A DNA stretch of 64,000 bases, taken from the IMG/VR virus record IMGVR_UViG_3300025647_000019, positions 29,965 through 93,964 of that record. One strand, written 5' to 3'. Positions 34,854 to 43,483 of the stretch are shown piece after piece. A program made the position numbers and the translations under genes. This DNA comes from a virus. Position 1 is the first letter of the stretch. Each line of letters opens with the position of its first letter. Under the pieces are notes generated by a model. That model ran no database searches, had not been told where the DNA came from, and was given only the letters and a program-made list of their open reading frames with translations.

Positions 34854-36679
34854 TGGCAGTAAGTAAACCAAATGTTATAGTATCCTATGGGGGAAGATTT
34901 CAGCCCTTTCATTTAGGACATTTTAAAGTTTATCAGGCCTTAGTTAAAAAATTCGGTAAAAAAAATGTATACATAACTACTTCAAATAAAGTTGAAGATA
35001 AAAAAAGCCCATTATCTTTTCAATGGAAAAAAAAGATGATGATTCATACTGGCGTTCCATCAAATAAAATTCTTCAAGTTGCAAATGGGTATAAAGCAGA
35101 TCTTGTTTCTAAAGCTGCAGGATTCAATTTAGAAGATACAATATGGATTTCGGCTATTGGGGAAAAAGATGTAAGCAGATTAAGTGGTTGGAATTATTTT
35201 TTACCATATAAATCTGGGGGAGCAATGGTAACTGCTGATAAGCATGGTTATTATTATCCAGTTCCAAGTTCTGAAAGCGTTACCAAAGTTCAGGGAAAAG
35301 TTTTATCTGCAACAGTTGTTCGTGATGTATTAAGAAAAGACGAGTTAGATAAAAAAGATTATGAATTTTTAAAGGGGGCTCTTGGAGCTCCTAGAGCTTT
35401 AATTGATACTTTACGAACTCAAATAAAATTAGAATCTCAAATTAGAAATGGTACGATTTTAACCGAAGGTGGGATGGGTGGACATATGTCTAATCTTTAT
35501 GATGATCCCACATTAAAATTCTCAGATCTTGAAAAAATTATTAAAGACTCCTTAAGCGGTGAATTAAATAAAACAGAAATTCGAGAAAAAACTGATGGCC
35601 AAAATTTATTCGCATCAGTTATAAATGGGGAAGTTCGTTTATCAAGGAATAAATCTCAAACCAAAAATAAAGGAGCTAATTCCCTAGATGCTCAAGGTAT
35701 TGCTAAAAATTGGGCAGAGGTTCCACAAGTAAGAGATGCATTTTTAGAAGCTTTGAAAGCATTAGAGACTTCATTTAAGCAATTTTCAAAAGAGGAACTA
35801 GAAACTATTTTTGACAATGGGGGAAATTGGGTTAATATGGAAATTATGACTCCGAGTAACCAAAATGTTTTCTATTATGGGGATCCCCAAGTTGTATTTC
35901 ATGGATTAGAAATGGTTGATGATGATGGTAAGAAAATTGGGGTTAATGCAGATCTAACTAAAAAACTATATGATAAAATTAGTTCTATTAAGCCAGGAAA
36001 AGTTCCTGTTAAAACTCCCCCGTTTGTAAAATTAAAAAAACGTGAGGATTTTTCGGAAAAAACTTCATACTTTATTTCAAAATTATCAAAATTTAGAAGT
36101 CAACAAAAAGTTGGAAGTAATGCAACTCTTGGTGATTGGTATGAAAAATATTTTGAGAAAAAAATTTCCGAAATGGAAAAGAAATATAGTCATAAAATAG
36201 ATCCAAAACTTAAAGCTAAAATTGCTTATAGATTTGGATGGAACGATAAGTCCTTAACTATGCCAACAATAAAAAAGGAATTAAAATTCTTACCAGTATA
36301 TGAAGAACTAGCACAATTGAATCGGAATCTAAATGATGAATATAAAAAAGCTAGAGAACCTCTTGTTAGATTATTGATGGAATTAGGTATTGAGGTATTA
36401 CAGAATCTTGAGCAGTATTTATCAGCAAGTCCTGAGCAAACTATTCAGAATTTAAGAGATAATCTTGCTAAAAAAATAAAACAAATTCGGGGATCTAAAA
36501 ACCCTGAAGACATAGAAAAAATGAAAGACATTTTAAAGCAGGTTCAATCTGTTGGAGGAATTCAGAATATGGTTCCAACAGAAGGTATTATCTTTGTTTA
36601 TAATGGCAAATCTTATAAGTTAACGGGGACATTTGCTCCTATAGGGAAGTTACTTGGAATGGGAAGGTATGGTAGATGA
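34853..36679 (+). CDS. Fused nucleotidyltransferase (NMNAT-like) and ligase-like enzyme
   Basis: 608 residues, two domains. Residues 1-190: HIGH-type nucleotidyltransferase, GGRFQPFHLGH (His20-x2-His23) and the C-terminal LSATVVR (152-158), the SxTxxR signature of NMN adenylyltransferase-like enzymes. Residues 205-608: a covalent-nucleotidyl ligase-like fold with KTDG (Lys246 as adenylylation site), VRLSRNKS (motif-Ia-like), WVNMEIM (motif III-like), EGIIFV (577-581, motif IV) and lysines at 586/589 (motif V). The two are joined by an ILTE-GGMGG linker that resembles a prohead-protease site. NAD or nucleic-acid end chemistry is likely; substrate unknown. Confidence 0.65.
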   Translation: MAVSKPNVIVSYGGRFQPFHLGHFKVYQALVKKFGKKNVYITTSNKVEDKKSPLSFQWKKKMMIHTGVPSNKILQVANGYKADLVSKAAGFNLEDTIWISAIGEKDVSRLSGWNYFLPYKSGGAMVTADKHGYYYPVPSSESVTKVQGKVLSATVVRDVLRKDELDKKDYEFLKGALGAPRALIDTLRTQIKLESQIRNGTILTEGGMGGHMSNLYDDPTLKFSDLEKIIKDSLSGELNKTEIREKTDGQNLFASVINGEVRLSRNKSQTKNKGANSLDAQGIAKNWAEVPQVRDAFLEALKALETSFKQFSKEELETIFDNGGNWVNMEIMTPSNQNVFYYGDPQVVFHGLEMVDDDGKKIGVNADLTKKLYDKISSIKPGKVPVKTPPFVKLKKREDFSEKTSYFISKLSKFRSQQKVGSNATLGDWYEKYFEKKISEMEKKYSHKIDPKLKAKIAYRFGWNDKSLTMPTIKKELKFLPVYEELAQLNRNLNDEYKKAREPLVRLLMELGIEVLQNLEQYLSASPEQTIQNLRDNLAKKIKQIRGSKNPEDIEKMKDILKQVQSVGGIQNMVPTEGIIFVYNGKSYKLTGTFAPIGKLLGMGRYGR

Positions 36680-37779
36680 GTGAATCGTTATTAAAAATCT
36701 TAGTATTAGAAGGCGGAGCAGTTTTTAAAACTACTATATCCGCAGTTCCAAAAGAATATTTAAATCCAACAATGAATAAAGCTCTTAAAGATTCAGGGTT
36801 TGGGAAAATAAGATCAAACCCTGTTGGAAATATCTCAAAACCTTTTTTAGGAGATGTTGATATTGCTGTTGAATTTGAAGATCTTGTTAAATTATTTGGA
36901 TCAACTAAAGATAAAAAAGACTTTTGGGAAAAAGCTGATATCTTTATGAAGAAACAAAAAATTAAAGACTATTCAATAAATAAGGGTCTTCAACAGATTC
37001 ACGTTCTTTCTCCCTTAGTTGATAAAAAAGGAAAACAATTACCTGCTGTTAATAAAGAAGGAAAAGAAATTGGAGGAGAAGGATGGGTTCAAATTGATTT
37101 TATGATTGGTCGAGTAAAATTCATGAAAGACATGCTATCAGGAACAGTTGATAGCAAATATAAAGCAGCATGGAGAAATCAATTATTAGTCGATATTCTA
37201 GCTAATACCTCAACTGGTGATGGGGATGTAAAACATAAATTCCAGGTTAATCGTAAAGACGGATTACAATACGTTCGTTATATAGATCAAAACGGTAAAA
37301 AGAAGAAATTAAATGTTAAGACAGTATCTACTGATATGGATGAAATTTCTTCTTATATATTCGGGAAAAAATATAAATGGAAAGACGTTGATACATTTGA
37401 AAAAATGTGGAAAGCATTTAAAGGATCCGAATTTAGGTGGGCAAGTAAACGTAAGCAAATAATTAAAACCTTTACCGATGCTTTAAAAAGACAAAAAATG
37501 GAATTGCCTTCTGAATTAAATGAAGTAGAAAAAACTATGAATAAGAAACAAATTACTGAAATTGCTGAAATCATTTTAGAAGAACTTGAAAATAAAAATG
37601 AAAAACTCATTAAGCTTATAAAATCTTATGAAGAAAGATTAGATTCTAGTGAATTAAATGAAGAAATTTTTATTGAAGAAACTGAAAGGGCTCTTAGAGA
37701 ACACTTGGGATTCCATGATGATACTGAACTAACAAAAGCTGAATCGGAATTAGAGCGTATGAGGAGATTAATGGGATGA
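36676..37779 (+). CDS. Pol beta-type nucleotidyltransferase-like protein
   Basis: 367 residues. A Pol beta superfamily core: LGDVDIAVEF (Asp60, Asp62) and third carboxylate in VQIDFMIG (Asp141), with a helical C-terminal half. The N-terminus MSESLLKILVLEGG ends in L-x-E followed by GG, like a cleavable capsid-targeting peptide. The C-terminus has a shared type helix (MNKKQITEIAEIILEELE, from residue 289). Overlaps the NMNAT/ligase gene by 4 nt, suggesting a common pathway. Could add nucleotides to RNA or protein; not a known family to me. Confidence 0.55.
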   Translation: MSESLLKILVLEGGAVFKTTISAVPKEYLNPTMNKALKDSGFGKIRSNPVGNISKPFLGDVDIAVEFEDLVKLFGSTKDKKDFWEKADIFMKKQKIKDYSINKGLQQIHVLSPLVDKKGKQLPAVNKEGKEIGGEGWVQIDFMIGRVKFMKDMLSGTVDSKYKAAWRNQLLVDILANTSTGDGDVKHKFQVNRKDGLQYVRYIDQNGKKKKLNVKTVSTDMDEISSYIFGKKYKWKDVDTFEKMWKAFKGSEFRWASKRKQIIKTFTDALKRQKMELPSELNEVEKTMNKKQITEIAEIILEELENKNEKLIKLIKSYEERLDSSELNEEIFIEETERALREHLGFHDDTELTKAESELERMRRLMG

Positions 37780-38159
37780 AAAAGAAAGAATTAATTGAGC
37801 TAATAAGGGAAGTAATTTATTCTGAACTTCCAGATATTATTTCAGAAATCAAAGCTTCTTCTTATGAAAATAATGAATATTTAAAAGAAGAAGACGTTTT
37901 TGATGGTCAATCAGTTCGGGAACATATAAGATCTGAATTTAGAAAAGTAAATCCAATTCAAGAAAGACCTAAAGCCCCAAAAGGTAAAAAAATGTTAGTT
38001 GATTATAGAGGAGAGAAAGTTACTTCTGGATTGGGAGTAATGGATTGGTTTAAAGGACAAGTAGCAGAAGGAAAAACTAGACCAACTGGTGAATTTAAAC
38101 ATACTGATGATCAAATGAAAAATTTTATGGAACAAAAATTTGGAAAGAAGATAAAATGA
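37776..38159 (+). CDS. Small protein with shared helical N-terminus
   Basis: 127 residues. Starts MKKKELIELIREVIYSELPD, a member of the MKKSELKELIKEC family. The rest is charged with a basic C-terminus (MEQKFGKKIK). No domain recognised. 4-nt overlaps on both sides, so it is coupled to the nucleotidyltransferase gene. Confidence 0.55.
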   Translation: MKKKELIELIREVIYSELPDIISEIKASSYENNEYLKEEDVFDGQSVREHIRSEFRKVNPIQERPKAPKGKKMLVDYRGEKVTSGLGVMDWFKGQVAEGKTRPTGEFKHTDDQMKNFMEQKFGKKIK

Positions 38160-38722
38160 AAGTATCAAAAGAAATTTATGATTTAGTTCAAAAGCACGAC
38201 CAAAAAGAAATTAAAATGGGAATTGCTGTTGAGCGTGAACACGATGTTGGTGACACAGACGTTGTTCAATCTGATCTTGATGTATTGAAAATCGCTCTTG
38301 CCCATCTTGAAGAAGACCCCGAATATTATACCCATCTGAAAGCAATGGAAGATAAATATGTCAAAGAACGTGATGGTATGTCTATTGATGTTAAAAAGGG
38401 AATGAAACCTTGGACTAAAAAGAAAAAAAGTAGATTAGCGTCTGAAGAAATGGTTCAAGAATGGATTCTTGAAGAAGGAACTGGAACACTTAAAAAAAAA
38501 ACTTTAAATGAAGCTCCACACATTGAAGTCAACGATAAGGTTATTGATTTCGAATTTGAAAAAGACAAAAACGAAGGTCTCAAAAAAATAATCAAAGCCA
38601 TTATGAAACAAGAAATTTCCGACAAGTATGGCAACAAATTTAAACTCACATCAGATCGGGAGGTTGAGGAATTCATAAAGAAGATTATGAGAAATCCTCA
38701 GATTAAACGATTAATATCTTAA
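38156..38722 (+). CDS. DUF5661-like protein
   Basis: 188 residues. The N-terminal 65 residues (MGIAVEREHDVGDTDVVQSD, LDVLKIALAHLEEDPEYYTH, LKAMED) match the DUF5661 pattern (G-I-x-V-E-x-E-H ... H-L-x-E-D-P-x-Y-Y-x-x-L). Function of the family is unknown; it appears in phages and bacteria. After it come ILEEGTG and LNEAP, which look like prohead-protease sites, then a helical domain of about 70 residues. Last large gene of the lysis/enzyme operon. Confidence 0.7.
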   Translation: MKVSKEIYDLVQKHDQKEIKMGIAVEREHDVGDTDVVQSDLDVLKIALAHLEEDPEYYTHLKAMEDKYVKERDGMSIDVKKGMKPWTKKKKSRLASEEMVQEWILEEGTGTLKKKTLNEAPHIEVNDKVIDFEFEKDKNEGLKKIIKAIMKQEISDKYGNKFKLTSDREVEEFIKKIMRNPQIKRLIS

Positions 38723-38733
38723 GGAGGTGAAAA

Positions 38734-38796
38734 ATGATGTTTGAATTAATTTGTGGTCTTGCTCTTATTGACCTATTTTGGTGGTTGAAGAAGTAA
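38734..38796 (+). CDS. 20-residue membrane micropeptide
   Basis: MMFELICGLALIDLFWWLKK with a near-perfect ribosome site AAGGAGGTGAAAA before the first ATG. It is almost entirely hydrophobic with a basic end, so it likely inserts in the membrane. The strong ribosome site, not the length, argues for translation. Confidence 0.55.
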   Translation: MMFELICGLALIDLFWWLKK

Positions 38797-38821
38797 GAAT
38801 TCACATGAGCTGAGACGAGAC

Positions 38822-38877
38822 GAGCGGGATACTATACGGAGCCGAAGTAACATTTTTGAAGTATCCCACTCTTTTTT
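38822..38877 (+). terminator. Rho-independent terminator before the glycan operon
   Basis: GAGCGGGATAC (38822-38832) pairs with GTATCCCACTC (38861-38871) with one C-A mismatch around a 28-nt loop, followed by TTTTTT. It separates the lysis operon from the promoter at 38879. Confidence 0.75.
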
Positions 38878-38878
38878 A

Positions 38879-38907
38879 TTTACATTTGAAATTAAAAGTA
38901 ATATTAT
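38879..38907 (+). promoter_or_regulatory. Sigma70-type promoter of the glycan operon
   Basis: TTTACA (38879-38884), 17-nt spacer, TATTAT (38902-38907). 21 nt to the first ATG with TTGGAGGT. No other promoter is obvious until 54.1 kb, so it may drive a 15 kb operon. Confidence 0.75.
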
Positions 38908-38927
38908 ATTATTACTTGGAGGTTTAT

Positions 38928-39290
38928 ATGGGAAGAATAATAGGAATAGTTGGTTCTAGATCTCGCGATTCACAAGCCGATCTTTTAGCAGTATCAAAAA
39001 TTTTTAATGAAATATATCAAGATGGGGATTGGATTTGCTCTGGGGGATGCCCAAAGGGCGGAGATCGATTTGCTATTCTTCTTCATAAAGCTTTTGTTAC
39101 TCCATATTTAGAATTTCCAGCACATTGGGAAAAACATGGAAAAGTTGCGGGGTTTTTAAGAAATAGCGATATTGCTAAAGCTTCGGATATTCTCATTGCA
39201 TGTGTACATATAAATCGTATTGGTGGTACTGAGGATACGATAAGAAAGTTTATTGAAGCTCACGGAGAAGAAAGGTTATATATTGTATGA
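38928..39290 (+). CDS. SLOG-domain protein (YspA/DUF2493-like)
   Basis: 120 residues: GIVGSRS at the start, then ICSGGCPKGGDRFA, the G-G-x-x-G-A/G-D motif of SLOG/DprA-like nucleotide-binding folds, and IACVHINRIGGTEDTI. Small phage forms often belong to the DUF2493 or lysine-decarboxylase-like group and may bind a nucleotide second messenger or act on nucleotides. Start ATG 38928 with GGAGGT. First gene of the glycan operon; relationship to it is unclear. Confidence 0.65.
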   Translation: MGRIIGIVGSRSRDSQADLLAVSKIFNEIYQDGDWICSGGCPKGGDRFAILLHKAFVTPYLEFPAHWEKHGKVAGFLRNSDIAKASDILIACVHINRIGGTEDTIRKFIEAHGEERLYIV

Positions 39291-40426
39291 ATAAAATTAG
39301 AGTTATGATGATACCATCAGATCCTTATGGGGTAGGACATTATCGAAATTTCTGGCCAGCCAAAATGATCCAAAAAAATCATAGTGATGAATTTCAAGTA
39401 GATGTCAGATTCAGGGAAGCCATTACTGAAGACGATTTAAAAAATTATGACATCATTCATTATCATAGATCTATCCCTGCTGAAGATCCTTTAAAAATAG
39501 TAAATCAATTCAAAAATGCAGGAGTGATTACAGTTTGTGATATTGATGATTATTGGGTTCCTCCTTATGGACATCCAATAAGGGAATTAGCTATAAAAAA
39601 GGGTTTACCAAAACAAATCACTGACAATTTAAAAATGGCAGATTATGTTACAACTACTACTGATATTTTTAAAAAGAGAATATGTGCATTAGATAAAAAT
39701 ATAAAAGTAAAAGTACTCCCAAATGGAATTGATCATAATGTGGAAATGTGGCAATTAAAAAGAGAACCTTCAGATAAAGTTCGTATTGGATGGGTTGGGG
39801 GATCTTCTCATGAAAAAGATCTATCTAAACTTCATGGAACCTTTAATAAGCTTTTTTCAGATAAAGAGCTTGAAGGAAAATTCCAGATTATTATGTGTGG
39901 TTATGATACAAGAGGAACAATAACTGAAGTAGGCCCAGATGGTAAAGAGAGAACTAGAAAGATTAGACCTGAAGAATCTATTTGGAATAAATTTGAAGCA
40001 ATCTTTAATAACAATGGAAATCATTTTAAAGACGGGTATGTAAGAAGAAATACTTTACCTATTAACCAATATGGAAAACATTACAATTATATTGATGTTT
40101 GTTTAGCTCCTTTGGTTGAAAATATTTTTAATGAATGTAAATCTGAGCTTAAATTGATAGAAACCGGAATGATGAAATCAGCTCTTATTGCTTCTGATAT
40201 TCACATTTATGGAGAAATGTTAGAACATGGAAAAACTGGGTTATTAATTCCCGCTAAGAAAGATCATAAACTCTGGTACAAATATATTAAAGAATTAATC
40301 CTTAATGAAGAACTAAGAACCTCTTTACAAAACAATTTACATGACCTAGTTGATCCTGCTTATCGTCTTGATGTTTTAACTGAGGATAGATGTAATTGGT
40401 ATAAGGAGATATTAAATGGGCAATAA
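39287..40426 (+). CDS. Glycosyltransferase (GT4-like, GT-B fold)
   Basis: 379 residues: an N-terminal Rossmann domain with YDIIHYHRSIPAED, VCDIDDYW, and a C-terminal domain with VKVLPNGIDH, RIGWVGGSSHEKD and the E-x7-E-type motif LIETGMMKSALIASDI. Typical of GT4 enzymes that transfer an activated sugar to a glycan or to another acceptor. 4-nt overlap with SLOG gene. Acceptor unknown. Confidence 0.8.
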   Translation: MNKIRVMMIPSDPYGVGHYRNFWPAKMIQKNHSDEFQVDVRFREAITEDDLKNYDIIHYHRSIPAEDPLKIVNQFKNAGVITVCDIDDYWVPPYGHPIRELAIKKGLPKQITDNLKMADYVTTTTDIFKKRICALDKNIKVKVLPNGIDHNVEMWQLKREPSDKVRIGWVGGSSHEKDLSKLHGTFNKLFSDKELEGKFQIIMCGYDTRGTITEVGPDGKERTRKIRPEESIWNKFEAIFNNNGNHFKDGYVRRNTLPINQYGKHYNYIDVCLAPLVENIFNECKSELKLIETGMMKSALIASDIHIYGEMLEHGKTGLLIPAKKDHKLWYKYIKELILNEELRTSLQNNLHDLVDPAYRLDVLTEDRCNWYKEILNGQ

Positions 40427-40667
40427 AATAATTCTTGAAAATCTAGAAGGAGTTAGATTCAACAAAAGAATAACCATGGGGGACGATTATTCGTGGATAT
40501 GCAAATCTATTAATCCAGCACTTAAAAATGGATTTTCATCTGAAAATATAGTTTACAATTGGATAGAAACAGTGTATTATAGAACGGATGAATGTTTATA
40601 CGATGAAGAAAGTAATTCTCTATTGACAATATATCGTCAAAGGGATCTACCAAGGAGATGTCCATAA
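40416..40667 (+). CDS. Unknown small protein
   Basis: 83 residues, mixed strands and a Trp-rich middle (DYSWICKSINPALKNGF, IVYNWIETVYYRTDE). No motif. Overlaps both neighbours. Function unknown. Confidence 0.45.
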   Translation: MGNKIILENLEGVRFNKRITMGDDYSWICKSINPALKNGFSSENIVYNWIETVYYRTDECLYDEESNSLLTIYRQRDLPRRCP

Positions 40668-41290
40668 TGAAACAAATTAAATTTTCAACTGACAAGATTA
40701 TGGCATTAGTCGATTATTTCAATAATAAAATCGATGAAATTGAATGCCCTAAAAATCATGCCGCCGCTCGGGCATTGATTGAAGATGTAGGAGAGCGATT
40801 CTTTTCAGCCCCGGCATCCGGTAGATTGATGTATCATAACTGTTGTGTTGGAGGATTACTTGAGCATTCAATTAGAGTCCATACTATTTTTTCTGATCTT
40901 TGTGAAAAATATCATGAAGTTGAAAGCAAAGATGACATTATTATTGCAGCACTATTTCATGATATTGGTAAAATTGGAACATTAGATCAAGATTATTATG
41001 TACCAAAAAATTCAAAATGGCACGAAGAAAATATGGGTCTTTATTATGAATCAAATCCAAAACTTCGATTCATGCCTCATGCACAAAGATCTCTTCAGCT
41101 CTTGGGTCAATATGAATTCAATTTAGTAAATGATGTTTATACTGGGATCCTTATTCACGATGGACAGTATGTTGATGAAAATAAGCCGTATAAAATGAAA
41201 GAAGGAAAGTTTCCTCTTTTGCTTCACATGGCAGATAGACTTGCTTGTGAAATTGAAAAAGAAAAATGGGAGGAATTGAATGGAATTTGA
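40667..41290 (+). CDS. HD-domain phosphohydrolase
   Basis: 207 residues. HD metal motif: LLEHSIRVH, then AALFHDIGKIG (His-Asp pair), and a downstream His in MPHAQRS plus Asp in HMADRLA. HD enzymes cleave nucleotide or other phosphate esters, or phosphodiesters. ATG 40667 chosen: AAGGAG lies nine bases upstream, while the earlier ATG 40658 is directly adjacent to it. Why it sits in the glycan operon is unknown; nucleotide-sugar turnover or phage defence by nucleotide clearing are possibilities. Confidence 0.75.
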   Translation: MKQIKFSTDKIMALVDYFNNKIDEIECPKNHAAARALIEDVGERFFSAPASGRLMYHNCCVGGLLEHSIRVHTIFSDLCEKYHEVESKDDIIIAALFHDIGKIGTLDQDYYVPKNSKWHEENMGLYYESNPKLRFMPHAQRSLQLLGQYEFNLVNDVYTGILIHDGQYVDENKPYKMKEGKFPLLLHMADRLACEIEKEKWEELNGI

Positions 41291-42125
41291 AGATCATTTT
41301 CCTATCTTATCAGTAATCGATAACGATTTTTATTTTGGAATTGGAGGATTAGGAGATTTTGTTTTATTGCTATCAACTTTTTATGATGACGTTAAAGGAG
41401 TAGATATTGTTTTTGTTGCTAATAATGTTAAACAAATAAAAGAATTTTCTAAGTTATTTATCGGTAAAAAGGGAATAAGAAAAGTTTGGATTTATCCTAA
41501 TGAAGGATTTTTTAATTTTCCAAATGGACGTATTGATGCATGGAATAAAATCGCTAATCATCCTTTATGTCAAGGAACAGGAGTTACTCCAAAAGAGTTT
41601 GATTATTATGGTGAATGGGATAAAGTAAAAGAAACGAATGTATTTGAATATTATGGAGTTAAAAAAGATGTAAAGTTTATTACTAAAGCAGTCCCCGTTT
41701 ATAAAAACATTACTATTCAGCCATTTGGTGGATTAGATGCAAATAGAATTTCAGAAATGCCAAGAGAGTTTATTGAAGGAATAACTGAAATATATAAAGA
41801 TCAATATGAGATTTTTTTAATCGGATCTCCAAAAGATAGAGATACTCTAGGGAATATTCCCGGAGCTAGATGGTTAACGGATTTGGAAGATTCTTTACAT
41901 AAAATTGCAATGGCAGAATTTCATGTTGGAGTTAACTCTTGGGCAAAATCTTTATCCGGTATATTAGGAATTCCAACTTATATTTGGCCTAGTAGTTATC
42001 GAGATTTAAGTATGTATCCTAATGATAAAGATCCTGCAGATTGGGTGTTTATTGAAAATTGGGGATTTAAAAATGCTTTAGAATTATTACAAGAAGTAGA
42101 GATAGAAGATGTCAGTGAAGAGTAA
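41280..42125 (+). CDS. Glycosyltransferase family 9-like (heptosyltransferase-type)
   Basis: 281 residues. N-terminal GIGGLGDFVLLLSTFYDDVK (GDxxLxxP-like opening of GT9), C-terminal NITIQPFGGLDANRISEMPR, IFLIGSPKDRD and AEFHVGVNSWAKSLSGILG-IPT, where heptosyltransferases have the S/T-G-x-x-H region. Some catalytic details differ, so the substrate is uncertain. Overlaps next gene by 17 nt. Confidence 0.65.
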   Translation: MEFEDHFPILSVIDNDFYFGIGGLGDFVLLLSTFYDDVKGVDIVFVANNVKQIKEFSKLFIGKKGIRKVWIYPNEGFFNFPNGRIDAWNKIANHPLCQGTGVTPKEFDYYGEWDKVKETNVFEYYGVKKDVKFITKAVPVYKNITIQPFGGLDANRISEMPREFIEGITEIYKDQYEIFLIGSPKDRDTLGNIPGARWLTDLEDSLHKIAMAEFHVGVNSWAKSLSGILGIPTYIWPSSYRDLSMYPNDKDPADWVFIENWGFKNALELLQEVEIEDVSEE

Positions 42126-42828
42126 AAATATATCTGTTTGCACTATAGCCAAAAATTGTGCAGATATTGTAGAAACATATCTTAGATGGGCAACTGATAA
42201 TTTTGAAGAAGTTAATGTTGTTTGTGATTTAGAAAATGATGATAATACTTTAGAAATATTAAATGATTGGGTTCCAAAAATAACTTTATGGACAAATGTA
42301 TTTGATAATTTCTCTGCTCAAAAAAATAGAGCGTTCTCAATGGCAACAAAGCCTTGGATATTATCAGTTGATACAGATGAAATCTATGAAGAAAATATTC
42401 CATGGGATAAATTAGTTGAAGGATTAGAAAAGCATAATCAAGATATTGGATCATTTAACCTATATAATCTTCAAAAAGATCTAGATCATTATCTTGATCA
42501 AGTTCTTCCTAAACCTCGTCTTATGAGAACTGAAATAGCCAGAATGGACGGTAAGCCTGTTGACGAAGGAATTGATTTTGCTGGAAAGAAAATTATTTGT
42601 TTTCCATATGCACATATTCATTTTGGTCACGTTAGAAATACTGAAGCTTTATTCCTAAAAGGTAAAGATCGAATAAAATGGAAAGATACAGATCTATGTG
42701 ATGGACCGGGATTAAAAGAACACGGAGAATCCTGGTTCATCTATAGAAATGATAAATGGAATCAACATATAAAAGAAGTTCCAAATGAAATAAAACGAAC
42801 AATAAGGAGATACCATATTGCCTTATAA
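42109..42828 (+). CDS. Glycosyltransferase family 2-like
   Basis: 239 residues: ISVCTIAKNCADIVETYLRW opening and ILSVDTDEIY (DxD metal motif), with RAFSMATKPW between them. GT-A fold of the GT2 class (WaaE/KdtX-like glycosyltransferases have the same opening). Transfers a sugar to an LPS-like or glycan acceptor. C-terminal half carries a basic, aromatic acceptor domain. Confidence 0.78.
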   Translation: MSVKSKNISVCTIAKNCADIVETYLRWATDNFEEVNVVCDLENDDNTLEILNDWVPKITLWTNVFDNFSAQKNRAFSMATKPWILSVDTDEIYEENIPWDKLVEGLEKHNQDIGSFNLYNLQKDLDHYLDQVLPKPRLMRTEIARMDGKPVDEGIDFAGKKIICFPYAHIHFGHVRNTEALFLKGKDRIKWKDTDLCDGPGLKEHGESWFIYRNDKWNQHIKEVPNEIKRTIRRYHIAL

Positions 42829-43483
42829 AATATTATTTGCTTTTGCAACAAGATCCAGACCCGAAAGAGCTTTATTTCTTTTGAAACAGTATCAAAAATA
42901 TATTCACGATAAAGAGAATTCCATAATTCATTTATCGTGTGATGTTGATGATGAAACAATGAACAATGAATCTATTATTGAGTTATTAAAAACTTTTAAT
43001 GGGGTTAAATATTTTTTCGGGGAAAATAAAACAAAACTTGATGCTGTGAATGCTAATATATCTGGATATGACTGGGATATTGTAGTTGGGCTTCAAGATG
43101 ATTTATACCCTTTAGTTCCTGGATTTGATAATATTATAAGAGAAGAAATGAAAAATGCTTTTGATCCAGATTTAGATGGGGTTTTATTTTTATTTGATGG
43201 AGCTTTACAAATTTGCACTACTCCTTGTATGGGAAGACGCTTTTATAATCGATTTGGATACTTAAATTATCCGGGATATAAATCTTTATTTGCCGACAGT
43301 GAATTAACTGAAGTTTCAGAAAGACTTGGAAAACTTAAAAGAGTAAATAAAGTTTTATTAGAGCATAAACATCCAACAAGAGCTAATATCCCTTATGATG
43401 AATTATATCGAAGAAATGATTCTTTTTGGGATGAAGATCAAGAATTATTTGAAAAAAGAAAGGAAAATAATTTTTATTTATGA
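42818..43483 (+). CDS. Glycosyltransferase-like (GT-A fold, small)
   Basis: 221 residues starting at TTG 42818 with AAGGAG upstream. N-terminal LFAFATRSRPERALFLLKQY and IHLSCDVDDETM; VGLQDDLYPLVPGFD occupies the DxD place; the rest is charged. Layout is that of a small glycosyltransferase A domain, catalytic residues less certain. Likely the third transferase of the cluster. Confidence 0.6.
   Translation: MPYKILFAFATRSRPERALFLLKQYQKYIHDKENSIIHLSCDVDDETMNNESIIELLKTFNGVKYFFGENKTKLDAVNANISGYDWDIVVGLQDDLYPLVPGFDNIIREEMKNAFDPDLDGVLFLFDGALQICTTPCMGRRFYNRFGYLNYPGYKSLFADSELTEVSERLGKLKRVNKVLLEHKHPTRANIPYDELYRRNDSFWDEDQELFEKRKENNFYL

Noticed and set aside
38797-38870. Possible structured RNA between the micropeptide and the glycan promoter
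   Set aside because: The stem is explained by a terminator; no tRNA or riboswitch features (no CCA end, no conserved loops).
42212-42959. Minus-strand frames in the glycosyltransferase genes
   Set aside because: Both + strand genes carry clear family motifs; the antisense frames do not.
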